IMG/VR virus record: IMGVR_UViG_3300042695_000360
Coordinates: 17,294 to 81,293 of that record
Length of the DNA stretch: 64,000 nucleotides
Direction: 5' to 3' (one strand)
Origin: a virus
The translations under genes were made by a program, and so were the position numbers. Of this stretch, positions 1 to 7,206 are shown piece after piece. Below the pieces are notes generated by a model. The model had not been told where the DNA came from, made no database searches, and saw nothing but the letters and a program-made list of their open reading frames with translations. Positions within the stretch are counted from its first letter, which is position 1; each line of letters starts with the position of its first letter.

Positions 1-837
1 TAATCCTACGTAACCTGATGTAGTTAATACTCCAGTTCCCGTTGTGTGATTGCCTTTAAACTCTACATTCCTAATTAACGAGTTGTCGGCACAGTCAAGA
101 CTTAACAAACTCATTGCTGATGTAACAGTTGTAGCTGTATTATACTGTAATGTAAGATCACTCATTTGAATGAATCTTGCAGTACCTGTAGTTACAAAAC
201 CACCTGAGTCGAATGTAAGTGGGTTAAGGCCACTGACGGACCGACTATCCATTGTTTTAATCATAGCAGATGTATTCGTTGTCAAAACAAATACAGTCTT
301 TCCAATACCATCACCTATAATATTAGTATAAGCAGGAATATAAACAGTTCCTGTTATGTAATATGTACCGGCTGGAAAATACAACTTTTTAGCCGGATCA
401 ATATTGTACTTTGCATTATTTAAAAACAGCCTATCAATAGTAAATTGTAACCTATCTAGATCCCAATCATTACCATTGCCGTAAACTCCAAAATCTCTTA
501 CACTAACAATATCATCTAATTTATCTTGTATAGTTCGATCCCATTCGGCACCACCATACTCAGTAATACCGTCAATTCCTGCCACAGCAGAAGCCGAACC
601 TTCTCTATAGATATAAGTTGATGTTGTGAAACTAACTTGGAAGAAGTTCTTCAGATGATTTTCTGTTAGAATTTCTACATTTGCGTCACGTGACCCACCG
701 TCATCTCTTCTTAAGCCGACGAACAGACGTTCTGTATCAGCAGCCCAAGCAAATTCGCCACCTGCAAGTGCAGGTATTCCTGTTTGATTTTCTTGTCCTC
801 TTCGGACCTGGATTTTTGCAATCTCGATGACAGCCAT
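1..837 (-). CDS. Tail fibre/tailspike with beta-helix domain (partial)
   Basis: The reading frame starts with ATG at 837 and stays open to the left edge, so the C-terminus lies outside the window. The N-terminus (IAKIQVRRG, then a GEFAWAADTERLFVGL-like stretch) resembles the short N-terminal module of phage tropism-determinant and tail-fibre proteins. It is followed by SVRDFGVYGNGNDWD, the usual lead-in to pectate-lyase-like right-handed beta-helices of tailspikes, and by repetitive beta-rich sequence. The likely role is host-surface binding or glycan depolymerisation at the tail tip. A GGGGA ribosome site and an ATAAATAT late box lie just upstream. The fold family is fairly sure; the substrate is unknown. 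Confidence 0.8.
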   Translation of the reverse strand, partial: MAVIEIAKIQVRRGQENQTGIPALAGGEFAWAADTERLFVGLRRDDGGSRDANVEILTENHLKNFFQVSFTTSTYIYREGSASAVAGIDGITEYGGAEWDRTIQDKLDDIVSVRDFGVYGNGNDWDLDRLQFTIDRLFLNNAKYNIDPAKKLYFPAGTYYITGTVYIPAYTNIIGDGIGKTVFVLTTNTSAMIKTMDSRSVSGLNPLTFDSGGFVTTGTARFIQMSDLTLQYNTATTVTSAMSLLSLDCADNSLIRNVEFKGNHTTGTGVLTTSGYVGL

Positions 838-858
838 AAAAAATATCCCCGTTATGGG

Positions 859-866
859 ATATTTAT
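859..866 (-). promoter_or_regulatory. Late promoter box (ATAAATAT)
   Basis: ATAAATAT on the minus strand, 21 bp before the ATG of the partial tail-fibre gene. It matches the T4-type late promoter core TATAAATA, which has no -35 element and is read by the late sigma factor and sliding clamp. Confidence 0.6.
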
Positions 867-867
867 C

Positions 868-1593
868 TTACTGAGTGAGCATTTGCTTTAAGCCCTGCAT
901 GCCTTTAGTGTAGTATTCTTCTACTTTTCCTAACCACATGTCTTCGTACTTGTTAAAGTTGTCTTTGTTTAGATCAAACTGCTGATACTGTAAATCGCGG
1001 CTGCACATAAAAATAACACCCCTACGAATGTTAGTTCCGTAGACTTCATTATGTGCTAATATATAGGCAACTAACTGTACATAATAGTCCTCGACCCACT
1101 CTGCTTTTTTAGGCTTGTTAGTCTGCTTATGATCGCATACTGCTGGCTCATCCTCGAATACTCCAACTAGGTCAGTAGTACCACTGTATAGTCCCGGGAA
1201 ATACAGGCTCTGTTCCATGGCCCATACTTCGTTCATTTTACTCAGTCCGTTTTCAATGATGATATCAGCCATTTTATTAGCCTGCACATGCACTGGGTTA
1301 TTACCGGGCTGTCGCTGTTCACCAATTAGGAATCGTTCTAAATTGGCGTGCATGGCTGTACCTACGCCTGCTGCCTCTGTGGTGATCTGTTGCGCTTTCT
1401 CAGCACCTACTCGTTTACGCCATTCAATCAAGTGCGTCTGATCTTTGGTGGCACTGAGGATAGTAGTTACGCTGGGTAGCTTTTCACCGTCAGGTGTTTG
1501 ATAAACTCGTTTCCGTGTTACGGGATCATTTATCTGCTGACAATTTTTGTATTGGAATCGTTCAATGAACGGGGGAGGAGTATAAACTTGCAT
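868..1593 (-). CDS. PD-(D/E)XK superfamily nuclease (RecB/Cas4-like)
   Basis: A 241-residue protein with the linear signature of the PD-(D/E)XK phage exonuclease group. GTAMHANLERFL near residue 77 is the helix with conserved His and Glu. GTTDLVG near 138 supplies the acidic metal ligand, VCDHKQT near 152 is the (D/E)XK-type strand, and YYVQLVAY near 171 is the Q-x3-Y helix. The probable role is DNA end processing in recombination or degradation of host DNA. Unlike its late-type neighbours it has its own sigma70-type promoter (1601-1629), which suggests early or middle expression. The family is well supported; polarity and substrate are not. Confidence 0.82.
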   Translation of the reverse strand: MQVYTPPPFIERFQYKNCQQINDPVTRKRVYQTPDGEKLPSVTTILSATKDQTHLIEWRKRVGAEKAQQITTEAAGVGTAMHANLERFLIGEQRQPGNNPVHVQANKMADIIIENGLSKMNEVWAMEQSLYFPGLYSGTTDLVGVFEDEPAVCDHKQTNKPKKAEWVEDYYVQLVAYILAHNEVYGTNIRRGVIFMCSRDLQYQQFDLNKDNFNKYEDMWLGKVEEYYTKGMQGLKQMLTQ

Positions 1594-1600
1594 TACTATA

Positions 1601-1629
1601 ATTATAGCATCGCAAGTTTATAAGGTCAA
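1601..1629 (-). promoter_or_regulatory. Sigma70-type promoter for the nuclease
   Basis: Minus strand TTGACC (1624-1629), a 17-bp spacer and TATAAT (1601-1606), directly upstream of the ATG at 1593. With about 8 nt between the -10 box and the ATG, the transcript would have almost no leader. Confidence 0.7.
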
Positions 1630-1964
1630 ATATTTGGCGATAATTGTTTGGCGTTGCTAGATGCCATTGCATCTACTGCCGGGGAACCTGTGGGTTCTTG
1701 TGGTTGATTTGGATTTGCTTCGCCTGTATTAAGGATAACATTTCCTTGATCATCAATGTCTTGAATAACATCTCCTGCTGGATCTACTTCATTTTTAAGA
1801 GCAATTAACCCGTCTGGAGTACTAATTCCCAAACCAAATGGTCTAATTAGTTTTATGACAACAGCAAAAGGCAAAGTTGAACTTTGCCCTGCTCTATTTG
1901 CCTGTCCTTGAAGAACTGCTAAGACATCCCTAGCACTTCCTAAGTCTACTTCAAATAATCTCAT
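1626..1964 (-). CDS. Small virion-associated protein candidate
   Basis: A 112-residue protein that I do not recognise by function. The N-terminus MRLFEVDLGSARDVLAVLQG is a short amphipathic helix of the kind shared by several small proteins here (3756, 3967, 7206, 31029, 33914, 40584). The middle is hydrophobic (FAVVIKLIRPFGLGI) and the C-terminal half is rich in Pro, Asn, Gln and acidic residues and probably unstructured. Its start overlaps the stop of the 437-residue gene by 4 nt, so the two are probably translated together. It could be an internal head or structural accessory protein; that is inference from context. Confidence 0.55.
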   Translation of the reverse strand: MRLFEVDLGSARDVLAVLQGQANRAGQSSTLPFAVVIKLIRPFGLGISTPDGLIALKNEVDPAGDVIQDIDDQGNVILNTGEANPNQPQEPTGSPAVDAMASSNAKQLSPNI

Positions 1965-3274
1965 TTTGCCAATTTAGACATAATGCTGTGAGACTCGGCC
2001 AACTTGCGGGCAAAACGGCTTTCACGCATTTCTCGACCTGTTGTGCCCATGCCTGCTGCTGCATCACTAGCACCAAACTCGTCACCGGCCGGTGCAGGTG
2101 CATTCATATCGTCTGGTGCCGCAATATCCATGCTTGGATCATCTGTTGGCATACCTGCGTCCATGCCTGGCTCCATTCCCATATTGCCCATGTCTGGAGT
2201 AGCTTCGCCTGCCAACACTGCAACTGCGCCGCTTACTGCTTCACGCTGTTGTGTCAATACTTCTAGTGTTGCGCTCAGTGCCGGGCCTACGGATGCCTTG
2301 AATGCTTCTGCTTCTTGTGCTCCAAAGTCTGCCTTGATAGCATCAGCCAATTCAATCATTGTCTTTGTCTGATATTGACCAACACGTTGCATCCAACTTG
2401 TAAAGTCATTGACCATGTCGCCTGCGGCTGTGATAGCCTTGGCCTTGCCTTCTTCGTCTTCTTGCAATAAGAACTGTAGGCTCTCATTTACAAAGTGAAC
2501 GTTGTGGTTAAATTGGCTTTCTTTCATAGCCTTCTTAGCTTTCTTATCGCTGTCTGGTGCTTTAGGAGCATCCTTACCACCGTAGTTCTTGCCTGCTGTG
2601 TGCTTTAGACCTGTAGCAGTTTTAGTAATCTCGCCACCTGTGCTTGACTTCTTCTTCTCGCCTGCTTTCATACTGGCTGTACCAGCGGCTGCTTTCTTAG
2701 CATCGTCAACAGTTGGGAAACCTTCTTTGACTTTTTTGTCTTTAACGGCTTTCTTCATCGGTTCTTTTTTATTACCGTCTTTGTCCATGTCGAGGAAGTC
2801 TGGCTTAGATCCTTTACCTTCTTCAAATGGCTTGCCTGACTTGGCAGCAGCTTTAGCACGACTACCCCAGACTTCGTCCTTAGGGCTTTCTTTCTTGCCA
2901 TCGCCGTCGTAGTCTTTAGCAGAGGTACCCTGTGAGTGAATCTTGTACTTAGGTGCTTTGACGCCCTTTTTAGCTTCACTTAGCTCTGTCATTTTGTCAC
3001 GTAGTTTTTTGATGTCTTCACCTAGCATTTCTTTAATCCTTGTGTTGAGCAAGTCCAACATGGCCTTGTCTTTTTGGTATGTTTCGTTAGTTAGCAGATC
3101 GTTAATACCTGCACGTCCTTCTTGTTGGAACACCCTTGTGCGTAGTTTGTTACGCATATCTTCTAGCTGCTCTCTGTCATATTTGTCAAGATGAACGTTA
3201 AGGCCAAACATTTTATTCATGTTTTCCTTTAGTTTAAAACTAGTAATTGTAGCTGAAAAATCTGTTGTCTTCAT
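1961..3274 (-). CDS. Head scaffold/core-like structural protein with DxDxDG loops
   Basis: A 437-residue, highly charged protein. An N-terminal helical region (about 20-100) is followed by a Lys/Ala/Gly-rich low-complexity stretch (about 105-250). That stretch holds two EF-hand-like acidic loops, DYDGDGKKESPKDE and DMDKDGNKKEPMKK, a signature I associate with virion-associated proteins of T4-like cyanophages. A helical segment (about 255-350), a Met/Pro/Asp-rich linker and a conserved-looking tail, SRFARKLAESHSIMSKLAK, complete it. Composition and position suggest a prohead core or internal structural protein that may bind calcium. The specific role is inferred, not proven. Confidence 0.6.
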   Translation of the reverse strand: MKTTDFSATITSFKLKENMNKMFGLNVHLDKYDREQLEDMRNKLRTRVFQQEGRAGINDLLTNETYQKDKAMLDLLNTRIKEMLGEDIKKLRDKMTELSEAKKGVKAPKYKIHSQGTSAKDYDGDGKKESPKDEVWGSRAKAAAKSGKPFEEGKGSKPDFLDMDKDGNKKEPMKKAVKDKKVKEGFPTVDDAKKAAAGTASMKAGEKKKSSTGGEITKTATGLKHTAGKNYGGKDAPKAPDSDKKAKKAMKESQFNHNVHFVNESLQFLLQEDEEGKAKAITAAGDMVNDFTSWMQRVGQYQTKTMIELADAIKADFGAQEAEAFKASVGPALSATLEVLTQQREAVSGAVAVLAGEATPDMGNMGMEPGMDAGMPTDDPSMDIAAPDDMNAPAPAGDEFGASDAAAGMGTTGREMRESRFARKLAESHSIMSKLAK

Positions 3275-3304
3275 AGTGGTTCCGAAAGAATTGGTTAAAT
3301 TTAT

Positions 3305-3775
3305 TTATCTAAACCGCATTAGTTTCTCGAAGACTTTCTTAACTTCAAACATGTGCTGATTCTTTTTGTGTCTTGCAATAATTGACTTTGTGTACATCAT
3401 TTCGGCTTTGTCTAGGTCTTTTTTACCTAGGCTGCGCTCAGCTAAATGAGTATGCAATTCTTCATCGAAATGTGCATGGCCATATTTTGTATCTGCCTGC
3501 ATTATATTGTCATCTATATACTTGCCCAGTGCTAACCTGTTGGCCTGTATTGCTGCGGTTTGCGGTAAGTTTATACGATTAAGTATAACTTCATTTTTAA
3601 AATCCAGTATGGAGTAAAATCCAGACCCTTCTTTTTTGATGCTGTACGAACCTATTTGAATAGATCCATCACGTTTCTTTACAGGAACAACAATGCCCTG
3701 ACGTTTAAGTGTTTCCTTAACATCAGTGCTGATTTGTTGAATCTTTAAATAAATTTCATCTGAAGTTATTTTCAT
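3305..3775 (-). CDS. Conserved-looking hypothetical phage protein
   Basis: A 156-residue protein of unknown function. The first 40 residues are predicted helical. The middle (RDGSIQIGSYSIKKEGSGFYSILD) looks like beta strands, and the C-terminal half is strongly helical with many His and Lys (HAHFDEELHTHLAERSLGKK, then a basic end). It overlaps the end of the 69-residue gene upstream by 20 nt and precedes the 437-residue structural gene. A TAAATAAAT late-like box overlaps its stop codon. The setting suggests a late virion or assembly protein. No catalytic motif is visible. Confidence 0.55.
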   Translation of the reverse strand: MKITSDEIYLKIQQISTDVKETLKRQGIVVPVKKRDGSIQIGSYSIKKEGSGFYSILDFKNEVILNRINLPQTAAIQANRLALGKYIDDNIMQADTKYGHAHFDEELHTHLAERSLGKKDLDKAEMMYTKSIIARHKKNQHMFEVKKVFEKLMRFR

Positions 3776-3965
3776 CTAATTTCTTTATAATTGATCGGCT
3801 GTCATTACTTAGTTCATAGATGCCCTTGCGTACAAGGTTCTGAGCAATCCATTTATCTCGCTCGTCTAGTGCGTTGATAGTGGCTTCAGGGAAACGCTTT
3901 ACAAATTTTTGTTCTTCATTTGTAAGTGCAATTGAAACACCGTCTAAAAGTTGTGCAATTTTCAT
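3756..3965 (-). CDS. Small hypothetical protein with amphipathic leader
   Basis: A 69-residue protein starting MKIAQLLDGVSIALTNEEQ, related in pattern to the other MR/MKxxELL-type N-termini in this window. The rest is a compact helical domain (EEQKFVKRFPEATINALDERDKWIAQNLVRKGIYEL). It lies 1 nt after the stop of the 138-residue gene and overlaps the start of the next gene by 20 nt, typical of a translationally coupled late operon. Function unknown; a small capsid- or tail-associated protein is plausible. Confidence 0.5.
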   Translation of the reverse strand: MKIAQLLDGVSIALTNEEQKFVKRFPEATINALDERDKWIAQNLVRKGIYELSNDSRSIIKKLDENNFR

Positions 3966-3966
3966 A

Positions 3967-4383
3967 TTACATTGTTCCCTGTGCAGGAGTTGTTTGGCCT
4001 GGCAGGGTAGCAGGCTTTTGTCCCATTGGCTGACCTGGCTTTTGTGCAGATAATTGTTTTAGAGCAGTTGCAAATCCTTGATTCTTCATCATAGGATTAA
4101 CTAGTTTACCTAACAGCTCTTGCTGATCAGGCCTTAATTGTTTAGGATTCTGCATGGCAACTTGCAGAGCGGATGTGGCATTGTTTAGATCTTCCGGGTT
4201 TGTAATACCCTGTGGCATCAACAACTTGGCCATCTTTTCTTGATCGGGATTTGTGGTTGCCTTATTATCAGTATTGGTCGGTGCAGATGATTGACTAACT
4301 TGAGGAACCTGACCAGGAGTGCCTGCAGTTGAGCCCACACTGCCAATTGGTTGAATCTGCTCTAGAAGTTCGAATATACGCAT
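3967..4383 (-). CDS. Gln/Pro-rich small protein with capsid-targeting-like N-terminus
   Basis: A 138-residue protein. MRIFELLEQIQ at the N-terminus has the hydrophobic-x-Glu pattern seen in T4 capsid-targeting peptides. The remainder is low complexity, rich in Gln, Pro, Thr and Asn (GTPGQVPQVSQSS; a tail of repeated GQ and PAT units), with one central helical segment (PDQEKMAKLLMPQGITNPEDL). It lies 1 nt from the next gene upstream, so co-expression is very likely. I do not recognise a catalytic domain; an internal or disordered virion protein is the best guess. Confidence 0.5.
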   Translation of the reverse strand: MRIFELLEQIQPIGSVGSTAGTPGQVPQVSQSSAPTNTDNKATTNPDQEKMAKLLMPQGITNPEDLNNATSALQVAMQNPKQLRPDQQELLGKLVNPMMKNQGFATALKQLSAQKPGQPMGQKPATLPGQTTPAQGTM

Positions 4384-4384
4384 G

Positions 4385-4690
4385 TTATTTTATAAATTTT
4401 AAGATAGTGTCAGCATGTGCTGTTGCCCAACCTAATACTATCATTCCGCCGGCAAACGTATACATCCACCTGTCTTTTAATCTTTCCATGGCAGATATTT
4501 TTTTAGCCAGTTCCTCGTGCTGCTGGCAACTGGCCTGATACATAGTATCAAGTTTAACTCCTAGTTCATCACGAGTTTTATCTAGACAATCGTGCATTTC
4601 TTTTACATCGACTTTAAGATTGTCTAATTTTTCATCTAAGTTAGTGACCTTGGTCTCTACTATACCAAGTCGCTCTACTGTTGTTGCCAT
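4385..4690 (-). CDS. Coiled-coil protein with C-terminal membrane anchor (XhlA-like)
   Basis: A 101-residue protein. Residues 1-70 form a heptad-rich coiled coil (VETKVTNLDEKLDNLKVDVKEM and onward). Residues about 77-93 (FAGGMIVLGWATAHADTIL) are one membrane segment followed by a short basic tail. This layout matches haemolysin XhlA-like phage proteins, which sit in the inner membrane and assist lysis. It could instead be a membrane-anchored spacer unrelated to lysis. It stands among late structural genes, consistent with late expression. The lysis role is inferred. Confidence 0.55.
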   Translation of the reverse strand: MATTVERLGIVETKVTNLDEKLDNLKVDVKEMHDCLDKTRDELGVKLDTMYQASCQQHEELAKKISAMERLKDRWMYTFAGGMIVLGWATAHADTILKFIK

Positions 4691-4728
4691 TGAGGCTCTC
4701 CTTAATTTTTAAAACTGAAACTTACTAC

Positions 4729-5154
4729 TTAGTTATTGCCTTGGATTGCCTTGATGATGGTATTTTTAGTGGCGGCGTTTTTTAACTCAAACATGGCCGT
4801 ATCCATATTTATAGTTTCTGTCAATTTTTGGATAACGGGGACTCCGTTGACATCGTCGAGTAGTGCGCCAACTTCGTTGTTTCCTTCTATGTAAGCCCCA
4901 CTACGATCTGGATAGAATCGGAATGTCCATACCCTGTGTTTGCCCTTGTATTGTGATCCAAATCCTAGATCCTTGATGTCGACTGTTTCCACAGTTGGAC
5001 TAGCGTCATAGCTGATAATAGATCTAATCTCAACACATTGTCTCAGTGTTGTAAAGTTTCGATATTGATCGTGTGCTAGAACAGATCCTTGATTGGGTCT
5101 AGCGACTTTAGTGTCTGTAATGTCTACAAGTGTTTGAATTTCGATGGTTTGCAT
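4729..5154 (-). CDS. Hypothetical late phage protein, beta-rich
   Basis: A 141-residue protein of unknown function with a mostly beta pattern: MQTIEIQTLVDITDTKV, CVEIRSIISYD, then HRVWTFRFYPDRSGAYIEG, and a helical C-terminus (MDTAMFELKNAATKNTIIKAIQ). It sits under an ATAAATAT late box (5176-5183) and a minus-strand terminator (5194-5215), so it probably forms its own late transcription unit. It may be a virion or assembly protein. No motif allows a firmer call. Confidence 0.55.
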   Translation of the reverse strand: MQTIEIQTLVDITDTKVARPNQGSVLAHDQYRNFTTLRQCVEIRSIISYDASPTVETVDIKDLGFGSQYKGKHRVWTFRFYPDRSGAYIEGNNEVGALLDDVNGVPVIQKLTETINMDTAMFELKNAATKNTIIKAIQGNN

Positions 5155-5175
5155 AAAGTACCTATTTAATTACAG

Positions 5176-5183
5176 ATATTTAT
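5176..5183 (-). promoter_or_regulatory. Late promoter box (ATAAATAT)
   Basis: ATAAATAT on the minus strand, 21 bp before the ATG at 5154 and just downstream (in transcription order) of a hairpin terminator. A second TAAATAGG lies closer to the gene. Confidence 0.6.
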
Positions 5184-5193
5184 GTCAAAGAAA

Positions 5194-5215
5194 AAGGACG
5201 CTAAAAAACGTCCTT
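5194..5215 (-). terminator. Rho-independent terminator of the 134-aa gene
   Basis: A perfect 7-bp stem AAGGACG/CGTCCTT with an 8-nt loop. Read on the minus strand the stem is followed by TTTTTC. It lies directly after the stop of the gene at 5236. Confidence 0.75.
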
Positions 5216-5235
5216 CTCTTATCTAAGTAATTAGA

Positions 5236-5640
5236 TTATAGTGCGTAAGCAACTACGGTAGCATTTGCAAGGTTAACACCCTGGTGTGTACCAGCGGCAA
5301 TAACTAGGTCTTCTAGGTGAACAGCGAAAGCTTCGCTGTTTGTACCGTCATATGTGTCAGCACCGTATGCACCGCCGATTGCTGCAACAGCAATACGTAG
5401 GCCATTACCAGCACCGCCAGTTGCATCACCTGCACCGATAATTTCGATGCTAGCAACTTGTGCAATTGCTTCTAGAGCAACAGCAACTGGGCTGCGTGGA
5501 GCATTTGGGAATCCAACTGGGTCAGAATCGAACATTGCAGATACGTCTGCGCCGAAGTCAATTTGGAAGAACTGTAGTGTTACGCCGTTCTTGTAAAAAG
5601 GTGCTACTACCTTTTCGTTTTTGTTTGTTAATGTTGCCAT
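5236..5640 (-). CDS. Ala/Gly-rich hypothetical virion protein
   Basis: A 134-residue protein. The N-terminus (MATLTNKNEKVVAPFYKNGVTLQFFQIDFGADVSAMF) is beta-like. The rest is rich in Ala, Gly and Val with alternating strands (VASIEIIGAGDATGGAGNGLRIAVAAIGG). It is monocistronic, with a late-like TAAATAAAA box about 55 bp upstream and a strong terminator downstream. That arrangement suits an abundant structural product such as a head decoration or fibre protein. The assignment is inference; no homologous family is recognised. Confidence 0.55.
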   Translation of the reverse strand: MATLTNKNEKVVAPFYKNGVTLQFFQIDFGADVSAMFDSDPVGFPNAPRSPVAVALEAIAQVASIEIIGAGDATGGAGNGLRIAVAAIGGAYGADTYDGTNSEAFAVHLEDLVIAAGTHQGVNLANATVVAYAL

Positions 5641-5733
5641 TTTAATGGTCTCCTTAATCGTTTTTGAACTCCCCTATGGAGCTCGTTATGTTTTTATTTA
5701 GTCTCTTTGAAAAAAATTTACTCAAATGACTGA

Positions 5734-6063
5734 TTAATCGTCATCTTTTAGGTCACCCTCGATAACTTTTAACCCTTTAGCAGTTTCTTTACTATCACGT
5801 AACTTACGTATACCCCTAGTAAATTTAGTAGGATCACCTGCTTTGATGCTGTTTAAGAGGCGCCGCTCTAACTCATACGCCTGCTCAGGTGGGAAATTTT
5901 CCTTAATGATTGCTAAAAGATTAATTGCGCTATTAATGACATGAGCAGCTCTACTTTCTACAATAGCTTCGCCGTCTTTCTTAAGCGTAATTGAATTTAG
6001 TTCTTCTAATAGGCTTTTTGTGGCTCTTTTCAAGTTAGTATCCTTTGCAATATTTAGTTTCAA
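5734..6063 (-). CDS. Small helical hypothetical protein
   Basis: A 109-residue, almost wholly helical protein (LKRATKSLLEELNSITLKKDGEAIVESRAAHVINSAINLL, then ERRLLNSIKAGDPTKFTRGIRKLRDSKE) with an acidic end EGDLKDDD. Charge and length would suit a DNA- or protein-binding accessory factor, but no family is recognised. The intergenic region upstream contains ATTTTGGTAAAAT (6080-6092), related to the operator-like motif of the early promoters, so its regulation may differ from that of the late genes around it. Confidence 0.5.
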   Translation of the reverse strand: MKLNIAKDTNLKRATKSLLEELNSITLKKDGEAIVESRAAHVINSAINLLAIIKENFPPEQAYELERRLLNSIKAGDPTKFTRGIRKLRDSKETAKGLKVIEGDLKDDD

Positions 6064-6126
6064 ATAAAGTATAATAGATATTTTGGTAAAATACTATCTT
6101 GTTTTAACTCAGTAGAAACACTAATA

Positions 6127-6134
6127 TATAAATA
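6127..6134 (+). promoter_or_regulatory. Late promoter box (exact TATAAATA)
   Basis: An exact TATAAATA followed by C, 50 bp upstream of the DUF3563-like gene and pointing right. No -35 element is visible, as expected for T4-type late promoters. Confidence 0.7.
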
Positions 6135-6183
6135 CAGAGTCAGTAGAAACCATGAGTCTACCCACACTTACAGAGGAAAAAAT

Positions 6184-6360
6184 ATGAAAATTATATCAGA
6201 ATTTATGCTAGGACTAATGGAACGTTTAAGTGAGATGTTTCCGGGATCTAGTTATCAAAGCCGCTTAGACGCATATCTAAGCACCAAAGGCATTACCGAT
6301 GCCGCACAGTTGGAAACTTACGTCCGACAATTTAATTCTCAAAAGGAAAACTATCTATGA
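6184..6360 (+). CDS. DUF3563-like small protein
   Basis: A 58-residue protein: an amphipathic helix (MKIISEFMLGLMERLSEMF), then SSYQSRLDAYLSTKGITDAAQLETYVRQF. The second part fits the pattern of DUF3563, a short family common in Proteobacteria whose core reads as (Y/L)xxxLdaYLa...adlExxxR. An AGAGGAAAA ribosome site precedes the ATG. Its TGA overlaps the ATG of the next gene, so the two are coupled. Function unknown. The gene may have been acquired from a host. I matched the family by pattern only. Confidence 0.55.
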   Translation: MKIISEFMLGLMERLSEMFPGSSYQSRLDAYLSTKGITDAAQLETYVRQFNSQKENYL

Positions 6361-6479
6361 AAAAATTACTAAACATTCTATACGAAATTGGCCTAAGCAT
6401 TGGTCAAGCTCGTGCTGCTTCTGCTATGGTTCGTGCAGGCATGCACAAAGAAGCACAGACATTACTGGCTGGCAAGTAA
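6357..6479 (+). CDS. 40-residue helical peptide coupled to the DUF3563-like gene
   Basis: A short ORF of 40 residues (MKKLLNILYEIGLSIGQARA, then a helix ending in HKEAQTLLAGK). The start overlaps the previous stop as ATGA, strong evidence for translation by coupling. It is amphipathic, slightly basic and without cysteine. The segment with ARAASAMVRAGMHKEAQ resembles small proteobacterial proteins often found beside DUF3563 or DUF1127 members, but I cannot name a family. Confidence 0.5.
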   Translation: MKKLLNILYEIGLSIGQARAASAMVRAGMHKEAQTLLAGK

Positions 6480-6500
6480 TATCGTATTTTGTCAGATCGC

Positions 6501-6535
6501 TTTACACAGCGTAACAAGATCTATATAATAAATAC
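6501..6535 (+). promoter_or_regulatory. Merged sigma70 and late promoter
   Basis: TTTACA (6501-6506), a 17-bp spacer and TATAAT (6524-6529). The -10 box is fused to a late-type box AATAAATAC (6527-6535). It drives the phasin-like gene. The same fused string TATAATAAATAC occurs before the HNH gene. Confidence 0.65.
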
Positions 6536-6585
6536 TTAGGCAGTAATGATACTGCTTATACAAACATACACACAAGGAGAAAAAT

Positions 6586-6840
6586 ATGTTTTCAGCATTT
6601 GCACCATACTTTACGCTCGAGGCACAGATCGATGCGTTTCAAACTACCAAGCGTGGTTTAACAGATAAGATCATCACTGATCCTACATTGAACAAAGCGG
6701 CACACCAATACATCGATGCTCAGACTACATTTGCCAAGATGTTGTCTAAGAACTTCGCTGATCTTGCCAAGTATTCCGTGGATTCTTTTGCCAACAAGGC
6801 ATTTCCACAGACTAAAGAAAAAGCCACTACTAAGGCTTAA
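6586..6840 (+). CDS. Phasin-like small protein
   Basis: An 84-residue helical protein (MFSAFAPYFTLEAQIDAFQTT, then AAHQYIDAQTTFAKMLSKNFADLAKYSVDSFANKAFP and a Lys/Thr-rich tail). The FAKMLSKNFADLAKYS-type helix pattern resembles phasins, the amphipathic proteins that coat polyhydroxyalkanoate granules, though it is shorter than most. An ACAAGGAGAAAAAT ribosome site precedes the ATG. The gene has a merged early/late promoter and is followed 22 nt later by the 89-residue gene. A role in host storage granules or simply membrane binding is possible. The family call is tentative. Confidence 0.45.
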   Translation: MFSAFAPYFTLEAQIDAFQTTKRGLTDKIITDPTLNKAAHQYIDAQTTFAKMLSKNFADLAKYSVDSFANKAFPQTKEKATTKA

Positions 6841-6862
6841 TACACACATACAGGAAAAAAAT

Positions 6863-7132
6863 ATGACAGACTTTAATACACCAAAGCTACCAGAAGTTAA
6901 ATTTAATAAGAACGGCTACGAAATCCGTACAGACATTCTAGGCATGGCAAAAAGCCTAGTACAAGAAGATTTCCATGCTAAATTTCAAGGCTGGGAAATG
7001 ACTGCTACTCGTGACGAGAAGACTGGTCAGATCGTCAGTACTGTTGCAATGCCGACTTTTCCAGGACTAGACAAAGTTCTTGAAACAGCAGAAAAAATGT
7101 ACGCATTTGTCAACGCTGGCGCCAAGAAATAA
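6863..7132 (+). CDS. 89-aa hypothetical protein (intact copy of a duplicated gene)
   Basis: The start is ATG 6863, preceded by CAGGAAAAAAAT. The protein [20 protein letters not shown] and onward contains an alpha/beta-like core ([53 protein letters not shown]). A second copy, about 85% identical over its length, lies at 11247-11492. It follows the phasin-like gene, and the pair resembles PHA-granule-associated gene pairs, but no function can be shown. The strong terminator at 7181 ends the unit. Confidence 0.6.
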   Translation: MTDFNTPKLPEVKFNKNGYEIRTDILGMAKSLVQEDFHAKFQGWEMTATRDEKTGQIVSTVAMPTFPGLDKVLETAEKMYAFVNAGAKK

Positions 7133-7180
7133 TTTATAATAATATTAGGGCATAGCCCATAAAATAATATACTAGAAAAT

Positions 7181-7206
7181 AAAAAAGGACCTTCGGGTCC
7201 TTTTTT
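7181..7206. terminator. Bidirectional terminator with TTCG loop
   Basis: Perfect 11-bp stem AAAAAAGGACC/GGTCCTTTTTT with a TTCG tetraloop, A-rich on one side and T-rich on the other. It terminates the rightward 89-aa gene and the leftward metallopeptidase gene's convergent side. A near-identical copy with the loop in the opposite orientation lies at 11545. Confidence 0.85.
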
